Positions 34,961-44,258 of a stretch of DNA of 64,000 nucleotides are shown one piece after another. Below the pieces are notes generated by a model. It did no database searches and was not told the origin of the DNA. It saw nothing but the letters and a program-made list of their open reading frames with translations. Source of the DNA: Prevotella sp. GTDB lineage: Bacteria; Bacteroidota; Bacteroidia; Bacteroidales; Bacteroidaceae. A program made the translations under genes and the position numbers. The stretch lies in the NCBI GenBank assembly GCA_017554145.1, contig JAFZIZ010000007.1, forward strand, positions 1 through 64,000, in the 5' to 3' direction. Position 1 is the first letter of the stretch, and every line of letters starts with the position of its first letter.

Positions 34961-36136
34961 TTAATTCTGTTTTAAAGCCGTTTCGAGGAAACCTATAGAT
35001 TTCTTCTTCCATTCATTTAATACACTATTGACCGATTCAAAGTCTATCTCCAACTGCTTAGGTATTTCCAAATCCTTAAGCTCATCATAAACAATTCTTG
35101 ATTCCAATCCTGTTATCTTTAGAATAGATAATACTCTACTGTTCATCATACTCACAGGGTTGACCAAAATTGTAAAAGGAATATTGAAGTTAATAGAGAA
35201 TGCCGTACCATGAAAACTATCTGTTACAACATATTTTGCATTCGACAATAAACCGACCCACTCTTCCGGTCCTATTTCATAGAAATGAATAGTGCCGTCA
35301 TTAGGTTCTTCAATATAATTACTCTTAATATTCACTACTGTCAGATTAAGCTGCCTTGCAATACCGATGGCCATCTTACGAATATGTGGAGAGCCAGAAA
35401 GTGTATAAATCAACAGGTAATTACCTTCCACATCTGGGAACTTAGCCACTTCTTTCTCCCATTCTTCCTTTTGCAAAAGAAAAGTCGGATCAAGAACAAC
35501 CTCTGTCTTTCTCTTCCAATACTTCATAATCAACTCTGCTCCTTGAAGTTCCCTTACTGATAGCACATCTATGTTCCTAATGTATTCTCCATATATCTTT
35601 CGCATTCTTCTAGGGATTTCATAGATACTGATACTGGCCGCATATGATATCTTCTTGGCATTATATTTATTTGCAAACATCAAGAAATAAACATCAAGTC
35701 TGTCTGTATGGATATAATTCCATATCTGATCACTACCTGCTATATATGTGTCATACGGGAGATCCTCTGCCACAGTTATTTCATCAAGTGTATAATACCG
35801 ATTAGAATGCCTTACTTTCTCATCAAAAAAAAATTCGAACAACTTATGCTTATTCGCTCTCTTTTCTTTGTAATCTACCTCAACTCTCATCCGTTTTTTT
35901 GTCTCTTTGGATTTTGTATAAATGGCTAAGAGTCCTTTGAATCCATATCTCTTTATGCGCATTTTAATAGATCCCCAAATAACATCAGGATTACGTTTCA
36001 TGTCAATATGTCGTTTTTCCAAATTAACGACTTCTGCATCGTAACCAAGTTTATTCAATTTCCATTGAAGAGCAAAAGCTTGCAACTCCGCACCATAATT
36101 ATCACACTTGGCGTATGTTATAATTCCAATTTTCAT
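34961..36136 (-). CDS. Polysaccharide pyruvyl transferase family protein (copy 2)
   Basis: Protein of 391 residues: GIITYAKCDNYGAELQAFAL, IAGSDQIWNY, SYAASISIYEIP, LSVRELQGAELI and VVTDSFHGTAFSINFNIPF. It overlaps the stop of the Fe-S protein gene by 4 bases (36133-36136), forming one of two Fe-S/pyruvyltransferase gene pairs in the cluster. Confidence 0.9.
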   Translation of the reverse strand: MKIGIITYAKCDNYGAELQAFALQWKLNKLGYDAEVVNLEKRHIDMKRNPDVIWGSIKMRIKRYGFKGLLAIYTKSKETKKRMRVEVDYKEKRANKHKLFEFFFDEKVRHSNRYYTLDEITVAEDLPYDTYIAGSDQIWNYIHTDRLDVYFLMFANKYNAKKISYAASISIYEIPRRMRKIYGEYIRNIDVLSVRELQGAELIMKYWKRKTEVVLDPTFLLQKEEWEKEVAKFPDVEGNYLLIYTLSGSPHIRKMAIGIARQLNLTVVNIKSNYIEEPNDGTIHFYEIGPEEWVGLLSNAKYVVTDSFHGTAFSINFNIPFTILVNPVSMMNSRVLSILKITGLESRIVYDELKDLEIPKQLEIDFESVNSVLNEWKKKSIGFLETALKQN

Positions 36137-37350
36137 TTTCCCAGTTTATAAGTAATTGTTTTATACACATTATACAATCCCAAAGTATATATTATATTTT
36201 TTAAATATTTATTGACATAATACTTTACGTTTTCTTTCTTTAATAATTTGTATTTGATGGAATAATCCAATAAAGAAAAGTTCTCATCCAAAAAATCCTT
36301 AACCGCACTATCTCGGAATTTTGGTCTTTCAACAGGAGATTTCAAATTTTCATTCTCTATCAAAGCTTCTCTCAACTCTCTTTCCTCGATATAAGCATGT
36401 TTTTCGAGTTCGTTGAGTATATTTTTCATCTTTCCGCTATTATCCAATACTAAAGATACCCCAGAAGACACATTTTTCTTAAAAGGTATCCCATGTCTAC
36501 CTATGCCCCAGAAGTCTGCAATGGTGAAATCGCCCACTCTATTTAGGTTTGCATATTGACATCTGAAACAGCTTTCCCTATATATGAGCCCTTTGAAGAA
36601 AGCACTCATATAGGCGTTGTCCTCTTGCTCCAATAATTGCCATTTCGTTTCCGCAAACTTGACAGCTGGTCGATAATCCCAGCTGTCAAGTTTGCGGAAA
36701 CGAAATCCCGTTACAATCCCATTCCCATTATTTAGACGAATAGATGCTTTTAGTTTCTCTAAATAGGCATTAAATACATTATGGTTTGGGACTCCATGAC
36801 ATACAAGATCAAGGGTTATCAAATTGTCTTCGCCCCGTTTCCCGAGAAAAGCATATAATCCAGCAACCTGGCAAGGTGTACCCGTGAACAACACCTTTTT
36901 CCCAGAACGGAGTTCTCGCTTTACTTCTTCATAGCAATCTCCTATTACACTTTGTACATATTTTGAACTACGCAGTTTATCCAAATCGTCCACATTGTCT
37001 ATCTTTGTATGGAACACTTGAAAGGTCTCATCTATTGTTGCACCAAACACCACACCTTTGTGTGCCAAAACATAACGAGCAAATAGCGAAAATGCTCCGC
37101 CACTACTACTATTTTTCCTGTCTGCATAGTTAATAATGGCATACGCCTTCTGATTCTTGTGATTAGAATTCAAAGGATTAAGGACAGGACATTTATTCTC
37201 ACATAGCCCACACTCCATGCACCGTGACGCATCTATCTGTGGCATAAGAAACCCTTCATCATCAGCAAACATAGTAATAGCCCCCTTTCCACATAGGTTG
37301 GCACAAGTAAAACAGCCAGTACAACTATAGTGACTTGCTAATAAAGGCAT
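36133..37350 (-). CDS. F420-hydrogenase-beta-like Fe-S protein containing a perfect inverted repeat
   Basis: Protein of 405 residues. Two N-terminal 4Fe-4S motifs (CTGCFTCANLC and CMECGLCENKC) are followed by the FrhB N and C domains (SSSGGAFSLFARYVL, RSSKYVQSVIGDCY, FTGTPCQVAGLYAFL, CHGVP, ADFWGIGRHG). Such proteins accompany pyruvyltransferases in many exopolysaccharide clusters; their reaction there is unproven. Codons for FRFRKLDSWDYRPAVKFAET form a perfect 28-bp inverted repeat (36642-36669 and 36679-36706). Confidence 0.88.
   Translation of the reverse strand: MPLLASHYSCTGCFTCANLCGKGAITMFADDEGFLMPQIDASRCMECGLCENKCPVLNPLNSNHKNQKAYAIINYADRKNSSSGGAFSLFARYVLAHKGVVFGATIDETFQVFHTKIDNVDDLDKLRSSKYVQSVIGDCYEEVKRELRSGKKVLFTGTPCQVAGLYAFLGKRGEDNLITLDLVCHGVPNHNVFNAYLEKLKASIRLNNGNGIVTGFRFRKLDSWDYRPAVKFAETKWQLLEQEDNAYMSAFFKGLIYRESCFRCQYANLNRVGDFTIADFWGIGRHGIPFKKNVSSGVSLVLDNSGKMKNILNELEKHAYIEERELREALIENENLKSPVERPKFRDSAVKDFLDENFSLLDYSIKYKLLKKENVKYYVNKYLKNIIYTLGLYNVYKTITYKLGK
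36642..36706. repeat. Perfect 28-bp inverted repeat inside a coding sequence
   Basis: Arms 36642-36669 and 36679-36706 are exact reverse complements with a 9-base loop (TCGATAATC). The reading frame stays open through both arms. Confidence 0.97.
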
Positions 37351-37817
37351 TATTTTTTACTTGATTGATGAATATGTGCAGGAATTCCAACTCGCACTTT
37401 TATGAATTTAGCAGGAACTCCACCCCAAATCTCTCCAGCTGGGATGTCTTTAGTCACAACACTCCCCGCTGCCACAATAGCATAGTCACCAATTGTAACA
37501 GGAGCACATATACAAGTATGGGCTCCAATAAATACATGGCTACCGATATGAACCTCCCCCTTTACAAAATGATTGCAACTTCTTGGATTTGGTTTTAGAT
37601 AGTGAGTCAGAATGGTTGTCCTCATAGTTATTGAACTATTATCGCCAATATAAATCAGATCAGGGTGCAGCGTGTCAAAAATTACTTGTTCTCCCACATG
37701 ATCATGTACGCCAATCCTTACCCCTCCCCATTTTACGAGTAAGGGTCTCATTTTTTTTGACGGCCAAATACTCCATTGAGAAATAGCCAAAAAGAAACGT
37801 TGAAAAATTCTTTTCAT
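37350..37817 (-). CDS. LbH-type acetyltransferase
   Basis: Protein of 155 residues starting [20 protein letters not shown], with hexapeptide repeats forming a left-handed beta-helix ([40 protein letters not shown], then [11 protein letters not shown]). It likely O- or N-acetylates a sugar in the repeat unit. The ATG at 37817 is preferred to an upstream TTG. Its last base overlaps the ATG of the Fe-S gene. Confidence 0.88.
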   Translation of the reverse strand: MKRIFQRFFLAISQWSIWPSKKMRPLLVKWGGVRIGVHDHVGEQVIFDTLHPDLIYIGDNSSITMRTTILTHYLKPNPRSCNHFVKGEVHIGSHVFIGAHTCICAPVTIGDYAIVAAGSVVTKDIPAGEIWGGVPAKFIKVRVGIPAHIHQSSKK

Positions 37818-37840
37818 ATATGAATAAGATTCGGGCAAAG

Positions 37841-38770
37841 TTATTTAAATTCTCGCATCTTATGCATTTGCTTGCGCATAATTTTATATATAGGTGGAAT
37901 AGAATAAAGAATGTAATATCCGACCATTCCGATGGAAAATATTGACATTAATGCCCTTTTACTATACATCCTCGCATCCTTAAAATTCCCTCCATGTGCA
38001 CTACTCATTGCCATACGCTTGTTTTGGGCATAGGAAATGGATTTTCGTTCATACTCTGACAAATCATAGCTCACGAGAATTTTATCAAGCACCATTTGGG
38101 TGCCCCTCACATTACGTTTGTATGATCTGCTAATCGAATCATGCCCATCTCTATAGATATCCAATAATGGAGTGTCAATATAATAAATATGTGCAATTTG
38201 TGCCACTCGAATCCACATGTCATAATCCTGTCTGGCAGGAAGAGCTTCGTCAAACAAACCAGCATCAATAATTGTATTTTTTTCGACAACAACTGAAGAA
38301 GTTGGACCAACCAAGTCTCTGAAAAGGATTGATTTGGATATATCACCCTCCTTGAAACCTTTCTTTGAGAATTGGAAACGACCTGTTTTAGTTCGGATAA
38401 AATACTGTACGGAAATGAATTTTGCGCTCTTATTATTAATACACTTCACAACTTCTTCCAGAAATATTGGATACCACTCGTCATCTGAATCTAAAAAGGC
38501 AATGAAATCTCCTGTAGCAGCCTTAATACCAGTGTTTCTTGCGTGGTTTGCACCCATATTTTGGGGATAGAACTCAAATTGAACTTTTTCAGAATATTTA
38601 TTCTGTAGTTTCTTATTTATATCCGTAAACTCATTTCCACCATTGTCATCTACCACGATAATTTCGTATGGCTTGTAATTTTGCGCCAAAACTGACTCAA
38701 TTGTACGCGTCATCACCTCCTCACTTGTCTTGTATGAGGGGATTACAACTGAAAATTTAATATCACTCAT
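37841..38770 (-). CDS. Family 2 glycosyltransferase
   Basis: GT-A fold protein, 309 residues: [26 protein letters not shown] (first Asp motif), [20 protein letters not shown] then DSDDEW (metal-binding), and [15 protein letters not shown]. It builds the exopolysaccharide repeat. Its ATG overlaps the stop of the frameshifted acyltransferase gene. A decayed copy of its first 20 codons lies at 39898-39959. Confidence 0.92.
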   Translation of the reverse strand: MSDIKFSVVIPSYKTSEEVMTRTIESVLAQNYKPYEIIVVDDNGGNEFTDINKKLQNKYSEKVQFEFYPQNMGANHARNTGIKAATGDFIAFLDSDDEWYPIFLEEVVKCINNKSAKFISVQYFIRTKTGRFQFSKKGFKEGDISKSILFRDLVGPTSSVVVEKNTIIDAGLFDEALPARQDYDMWIRVAQIAHIYYIDTPLLDIYRDGHDSISRSYKRNVRGTQMVLDKILVSYDLSEYERKSISYAQNKRMAMSSAHGGNFKDARMYSKRALMSIFSIGMVGYYILYSIPPIYKIMRKQMHKMREFK

Positions 38771-39776
38771 ATTTTACAAATACTTTTCATTGGCCTATAA
38801 ATAAAAATGACAATGTAATAGATTGTCAAACTGAATACGATGCCTATAATAGCAGACGTACACCAAGATAATTCTCCCAGCATCCTTATACAAACAGCCA
38901 TTGCAGCATAGTGCAGGAAATATATGGGTAGGGTATTTCTCCCTATATAAGTCAAAGGATCACGGATTACAGCTATTGAACTTACGTAACTGCATACATT
39001 CCAACCAATATAAGAAAAGGAACACAACATGAATATTTGTAATAAAACAGGCCAGCCATATATTCCCGTTATTGACCCCCAATGATTAAAAGAGAAATAA
39101 TACCATACTGTCATACCTACCATAGAAATAATCCACAAAACAATTTTATAACGCAGCTTTTCCAATTTATTCATACTTAACACCTGCTTTGCTAAGGCAA
39201 AATAAAAACATCCACGTAATGGCAACATAATATTATGAAACATATAATGTGGAAAGAACTTAGGGTTAAATGCAAAAACAGCAAGACCTAATGGTAGTAT
39301 AATAAGCCATTTTTCAATTTTATTTCTCCTTGCTATAACGACAATCAAAGCATAGAAGATCTCCGCGAAGAAGAGAGACTTGATGAACCATAACTGCGGA
39401 AGAAACGGTTCTGTCTCACCAATACTAAACAACAGTGTCCTTACGATTTGCACCAAATATTCTTTCCATGAATAGGCGGTTTCATAAAACCCTAATCCAA
39501 ATATGACGTTGTGTAAGATAACTATTGGCAAAGCATATTTCAGAAAAGGGATATATAAGCTTTTTATACGCTTTTTTATGAATAGCAAAAGGTGGGGGGG
39601 GTAAAATATGCATTCTCTCTACACGTCATTCCAGAGATGAGAAAGAACAGTGGCATATGTATGAAATAAAACATCGCCTTCATGTGGATAGGGCATGCCG
39701 TATGACCAACCACTACCATGATAATGCCGATGCACTTTAGCATATCTATTTCTAAGATACGATTATCGGGTGTCAT
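38767..39776 (-). pseudogene. Acyltransferase 3 family membrane protein, frameshifted at a C8 tract
   Basis: The N-terminal piece (ILEIDMLKCIGIIMVVVGHT, FYFIHMPLFFLISGMTC; 39576-39776) and the C-terminal piece (KSLYIPFLKYALPIV onward, about eight spans; 38767-39588) are one O-acyltransferase of the OafA-like family, with the catalytic His in VVGHT. They are split at eight C bases on the coding strand (39594-39601). With nine (or six) C bases the frame would be continuous. The current state is therefore OFF, and slipped-strand phase variation is likely. The short reading start at 39588 is not a true gene start. Confidence 0.85.
39594..39601 (-). repeat. Homopolymeric G8/C8 tract
   Basis: Eight G on the plus strand (eight C in the coding direction) at the frameshift in the acyltransferase gene. 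Confidence 0.95.
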
Positions 39777-39779
39777 TTT

Positions 39780-39959
39780 CTATTTTTTCAGATTTTAATG
39801 ACTAAATACGGCATATATTGGGGCGCTGTTCAAAGCCTCTCCTACTACATTAATAATACGTAGGCCAATATCTTGAACTCCTTTATTCTCAATATATTCA
39901 TCATTTCCTCACTTGTTTTGTTTGAGAGGGATTACAACTGAAAAGTTAATATCACTCAT
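39780..39959 (-). pseudogene. Gene relics including the 5' end of a family 2 glycosyltransferase
   Basis: 39898-39959 aligns with the start of the intact GT2 gene (38709-38770) with a few mismatches and a one-base insertion, and begins with an ATG overlapping the TGA of the upstream glycosyltransferase. Beyond it a short open stretch (reading YIENKGVQDIGLRIINVVGE on the minus strand) runs to a stop near 39798 and resembles the tail of another gene, not identified. Confidence 0.7.
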
Positions 39960-40942
39960 ATTTTTTCGTGTATTTTTTTAACAAAGCTATCCCATGAGTT
40001 TTCATGGATAAAAACACTCACTTTTTGGGGATTTATACTTCTATTTGATTTCAATAACTCCAGAAGCTGATTAAAAGAGTCATACGTTATACACAGACCC
40101 TGTTCTGACAAATCATGAAAAGCGCCACGATTGGGACCTATAGGTGTACCGCCAAACAATATGGTATCAATAAGTGCCCCTGAACTTGACACACTTTCAC
40201 CAACATAAGGAAACAATACATAGCGGGATTTTTTACAATACGAAGCTATTTCTGAAAAATCGGCACGTCGTTCTTCAAATACAATATGGTCATTACAAGA
40301 TGATTTCACTTTATTAATATACTCTTTATCCGATCCACTTCCAATGATCCGTATTTTAATATCTGAATATTGGATTTCTGATTTAGATATGAATTCAAAA
40401 ATACCTTTATATGGGATAATACTACCCCAAATAAATATATCGTCTTGAGCCAAAACACTGTCATTGCTTTCAACGTGGTGTGTCTCGACTGGGTGGCAGA
40501 GATAGATTACTCGTACCATTGCTTTTTTCTTGGCATACTCTTCTGCTTCTTTAGAGTGAGTAACAATTAATGTGGATAGATGAAAGAGCAGCCATTGTAT
40601 CGAAGAAGAATAAAAGTCCTCTCCATAATGAGGATGAATATTGTGGAACATCCATACAATTTTTTTTCCTCGTATTTTGACAACCAAAATTGCTAATATC
40701 ACCATCACCCATTGGAAGAAAGCACCTCTGAAGGTACTTACGTTCTCAATCCAATTGTAGATATTTACATCAACTTGGAAAGCACGTTTTAGTACGACCC
40801 ATCCTATAGCACCCTTAGGTTTTCTATTATCAGCCTCCAATACTTCAAAGTATTGCCCTAATGCATTTTTATAATTAACGGAATAAGGATTAGGATATGT
40901 TCCTGATTTACCTGCTGATGGATAATAATAAAGTTTCTTCAT
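39956..40942 (-). CDS. Glycosyltransferase, GT-B fold
   Basis: Protein of 328 residues starting MKKLYYYPSAGKSGTYPNPY. An internal hydrophobic stretch (GAFFQWVMVILAILVVKI) precedes VWMFHNIHPHYGEDF; the C-terminal half (DDIFIWGSIIPYKGIFEFIS, RYVLFPYVGESVSSSGALID) fits GT4-like enzymes. It lies 3 bases after the beta-helix protein gene and is part of the polysaccharide cluster. Confidence 0.8.
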   Translation of the reverse strand: MKKLYYYPSAGKSGTYPNPYSVNYKNALGQYFEVLEADNRKPKGAIGWVVLKRAFQVDVNIYNWIENVSTFRGAFFQWVMVILAILVVKIRGKKIVWMFHNIHPHYGEDFYSSSIQWLLFHLSTLIVTHSKEAEEYAKKKAMVRVIYLCHPVETHHVESNDSVLAQDDIFIWGSIIPYKGIFEFISKSEIQYSDIKIRIIGSGSDKEYINKVKSSCNDHIVFEERRADFSEIASYCKKSRYVLFPYVGESVSSSGALIDTILFGGTPIGPNRGAFHDLSEQGLCITYDSFNQLLELLKSNRSINPQKVSVFIHENSWDSFVKKIHEKI

Positions 40943-40945
40943 TAG

Positions 40946-43168
40946 CTAATTTCCCTTTGAGAACATACTTCTATAACTCCAATCGTAAAGTGACATAATT
41001 GCACACGTATGCTGTTCGCCATCGACATGTATATAATTTTTATTTAGTAAACTCATATCAGCTGCTGTCTTTATACCATAAAGGTAAAAGTCCGTATAAA
41101 AGCGGGCTATTTGTGAATATGGCATAATCGTTTGGGTTTCTTTTTTATTCAAGTTTTGTTTATAACATTTTCTTATAACATCAAGTTTATATTTCTTTCC
41201 GCCCAAACACTGTTTAGCTGTTTTAAATAATAGCCCAATCTTGTTTTTATAGTTTAAAGCTGGTTTATATTTCTGACGAAAAATGTACGAACCTTTTATT
41301 TCTCCTTCATGATAGCAATTCCACCAGACATTAGTTCGAGCACAAGATGGCGCCATATGTAATGAGCCACTTGAATTTATATAAGCAAAACCGTATATGT
41401 TTTCAAACAAGTTGTATGAAGGAGGACTCATCGGGCCTTCGGAGAATCCATGAAAATCAAAATCAACCGGCTTAAAACATGGATTAAGATACTTAACTTC
41501 TGAAAATACATTACCGTAAGCATTACCCTCACCTCCCATCATGTCGGCATAATGATTGTAGAACACTATGTCTCGAAACAGATTGTCACAAGCATGTTCA
41601 TATATTTTTACACCCTGATGACCATCATGTCCTCTAAAGGTTAAGTGTTCGCATGAAATATTACGAGAGTCCATCACATAAAGAGGATTAGTAAAGTTTT
41701 CGAAGATGACATTTTCTATATTTCCATGTGCTACACGTTTCATGTTTATCCCATTCCATCCATAGTCCATTTCCTGTGCCTGAGCCACACTATAATAACG
41801 CTTATGGCCATGGTGTCGGAACATACCATTCCATTTACTACTTAGTATGAGATTTCGGATGACAATATTCTCCAGCATAGGAACATTAAAAACTGCGGGC
41901 TCATAAATTATATCACTATCTCGCCATTGCGGTTGTACCAGTCTTATGGTATGCGCATCTATCACTTCTTTAACCTCTACTAACCATTGGAAACTTGGAG
42001 CCTCCTCATCGCCAGCCCTCGAGGCAGCCTGCCATTCAGGACGAATAACATCTTGTCCAAGAATATCTTTCAAAAGAGATGCTTCGTGATCTGTATTATA
42101 GAGTCCCAACATGATATATTTACTAACTTTGCTCGCATCCTCAACATAAAGCAAATCATCACCCTTTTTGCTGGTTCTTATAACCTTTGTTGCATAATTA
42201 GGAATAAGTATCGTTCCATCGCTTCCAGGATCAGACATGCTGAAACTTCTCATTATAATATTCTTTCTTTTTCTAAACTGCAAACCAAAAAAGATATTAC
42301 TTTTTTGAATTGACTCACCTGTTGTGATAAAGAATGGCGAGAGCCAAGGATTTTGCTTTCCATGAACTGTAGAACCACAATTTATCAACTCTGCTAAGGG
42401 TCTGCCTTTTTCATCAAGTTCACCAGTCAAAACAATATTACTATAGTTTATTTGCAAAAATTGTTTCTTCCCTTTCCTATTAAACATATATCTACCTTTA
42501 GGGAAATAGATAATACCCCCATTCTTGCTTCCTACCTCATCAATTAGTAATTGTAGCTTATCAATCAAATCTTCTCCAGTATTAGGTATTATCTTATAAT
42601 TTGTGACGTCATACAAAGGTAATTCATTGATATTAATATAGTTTCCTGCATAAGCAAATACTGGCATATCCTGAGGTATTTCCAATTCTACGACCTCTGA
42701 AGTATTGGAAGGCATTTCACGCTTCAGATATTTTGCCAAAATGAGTGAGTTTCGGTAAGGAACACCCAACTTAACATTTCTCACATACCAGCCTGTCAGG
42801 ACAAACGGGAACACAACTTCAATATTGATCACATATAATATAATCGCAATTGAAGCAACTACAATAATTCTGAATAATATAGTACCAAAAGCACTACTTA
42901 TGCTATGCTTCGACAAGAGAAGTTCTGACAAAAAAGCAAAAGAGAGACACATAAAAGTACTTATGAAGATTCCGATAATACTACGATCTGTAATAATAAT
43001 GCCAACAACAACGAAAAGTGCAGCAATAAAAGACACGACCTGGGGCAATCTTATCTTGTAGTTATATTGGCCAAACAAAAGAGAAAAATCCTTATTATAA
43101 ATTTGCAGGCCAACTATCCAGAATAATAATGCAATAAAAATGTGATATATCATAATCTTATAAGCCAC
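40946..43168 (-). CDS. Membrane-anchored pectate-lyase-like beta-helix protein
   Basis: Protein of 740 residues. About five hydrophobic spans fill residues 1-135. The rest looks like a right-handed parallel beta-helix of the pectate lyase superfamily: GGIIYFPKGRYMFN is the usual first-turn motif, and later turns include NIVIRNLILSSKWNGMF, RNISCEHLTFRGHDGHQ and NLFENIYGFAYINSSGS. It may cleave, epimerise or bind the polysaccharide made by the cluster. Joining a multi-span membrane domain to this fold is unusual. It overlaps the upstream pyruvyltransferase gene by 11 bases. Confidence 0.8.
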   Translation of the reverse strand: MAYKIMIYHIFIALLFWIVGLQIYNKDFSLLFGQYNYKIRLPQVVSFIAALFVVVGIIITDRSIIGIFISTFMCLSFAFLSELLLSKHSISSAFGTILFRIIVVASIAIILYVINIEVVFPFVLTGWYVRNVKLGVPYRNSLILAKYLKREMPSNTSEVVELEIPQDMPVFAYAGNYININELPLYDVTNYKIIPNTGEDLIDKLQLLIDEVGSKNGGIIYFPKGRYMFNRKGKKQFLQINYSNIVLTGELDEKGRPLAELINCGSTVHGKQNPWLSPFFITTGESIQKSNIFFGLQFRKRKNIIMRSFSMSDPGSDGTILIPNYATKVIRTSKKGDDLLYVEDASKVSKYIMLGLYNTDHEASLLKDILGQDVIRPEWQAASRAGDEEAPSFQWLVEVKEVIDAHTIRLVQPQWRDSDIIYEPAVFNVPMLENIVIRNLILSSKWNGMFRHHGHKRYYSVAQAQEMDYGWNGINMKRVAHGNIENVIFENFTNPLYVMDSRNISCEHLTFRGHDGHQGVKIYEHACDNLFRDIVFYNHYADMMGGEGNAYGNVFSEVKYLNPCFKPVDFDFHGFSEGPMSPPSYNLFENIYGFAYINSSGSLHMAPSCARTNVWWNCYHEGEIKGSYIFRQKYKPALNYKNKIGLLFKTAKQCLGGKKYKLDVIRKCYKQNLNKKETQTIMPYSQIARFYTDFYLYGIKTAADMSLLNKNYIHVDGEQHTCAIMSLYDWSYRSMFSKGN

Positions 43169-44258
43169 ATTGTCTTGTTAGGAACTCCATAGACTCTTTT
43201 CTCTTATCACCTATGATAGGGGTAACCTTAGAATAGTCGATAGAAGAAAGATAAGTTTCAAGATTTGTTTCTCCAGAATAATATTTTCTGTCTTCCAATC
43301 CACATAAATGCAAGAGCCCATCAACTCTACTTGTAAAACGATTAGGCATAATACTCACAAAGTCTTTCTCAAAGTTAATTGAAAAAGCTGTACCATGAAA
43401 AGAATTTACCACAGTAAAAGAAGCACCAAGGAATAATGCGACAAAATCTGATGGGCTTGTATTTTTATAAAATATATCACAATTTATAGTTTTCTTATTT
43501 CCTATACCCAATAGTGCTACTTTTAGATTTCTTTTTTTTGCAATATATTGTGCAACATAATTAATTTCATCAAATTTCTCATTACTTACATAATAGCATA
43601 GTAAATAAGGAGATGAAAGAGATCTTGGTGAAGCTATTTTTTCCCATTCTATCCGGTTTAATAAAAATGTAGGATCCAATACAAGTTTTATTTTATTCGA
43701 CGTAATTCCTAAGTTTTGTAACACTTTTATTGCGGACAATTCTCTTACCGAGATAGCCTTATAAGATTCGAGAAGCATCTTAGTCTCCTCTCTCTCTTCT
43801 TCAGGGAAATCAGCCATTCCGATACTTGCAGCATAAGCAATCTTTTGTGCTCCCAAAGGGGCATAAGCCATATAGAAAGTCTTATCAATTCCTCTATTAT
43901 GCACAGAATTCCATACTTGATCACTGCCTGTCATATAAATATCAGCAATTGGAGGATCTTTAACAATTGAAGAGTATCCTACATAGTGCTGGGGAGTAAG
44001 ATATTGTTTTATTATTGTTCTTTGTCTTCGTAGTATAATAGCTCTTCCAATCAAGCCTTTCCAATAACTTGGCCAATGCCAAGGAGTAATTTTAGTAAAG
44101 CTAGCCCAGAACAACGACTTCACATCTTGTGATGGTCTGCTATAGTCAATATATTCTACTTTGTGTCCCCATTTCTCAAGTACCTGTGCTAAGGCAAATG
44201 ACTGAAGATAAGTACCAATATTAACATTGTCTATAATTGTTATAACACTAATTTTCAT
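43158..44258 (-). CDS. Polysaccharide pyruvyl transferase family protein (copy 3)
   Basis: Protein of 366 residues: VITIIDNVNIGTYLQSFALA, MTGSDQVWNSVHN, IAYAASIGMADFPEEE, ISVRELSAIKVLQNLG and VVNSFHGTAFSINFEKDF. It overlaps the Fe-S gene stop by 4 bases (44255-44258), the same pairing as 34961/36133. Confidence 0.9.
   Translation of the reverse strand: MKISVITIIDNVNIGTYLQSFALAQVLEKWGHKVEYIDYSRPSQDVKSLFWASFTKITPWHWPSYWKGLIGRAIILRRQRTIIKQYLTPQHYVGYSSIVKDPPIADIYMTGSDQVWNSVHNRGIDKTFYMAYAPLGAQKIAYAASIGMADFPEEEREETKMLLESYKAISVRELSAIKVLQNLGITSNKIKLVLDPTFLLNRIEWEKIASPRSLSSPYLLCYYVSNEKFDEINYVAQYIAKKRNLKVALLGIGNKKTINCDIFYKNTSPSDFVALFLGASFTVVNSFHGTAFSINFEKDFVSIMPNRFTSRVDGLLHLCGLEDRKYYSGETNLETYLSSIDYSKVTPIIGDKRKESMEFLTRQCGL

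Noticed and set aside
39576-39588. Two separate small acyltransferase genes
   Set aside because: The pieces are consecutive parts of one family and are split precisely at a homopolymer; the second has no real start codon.
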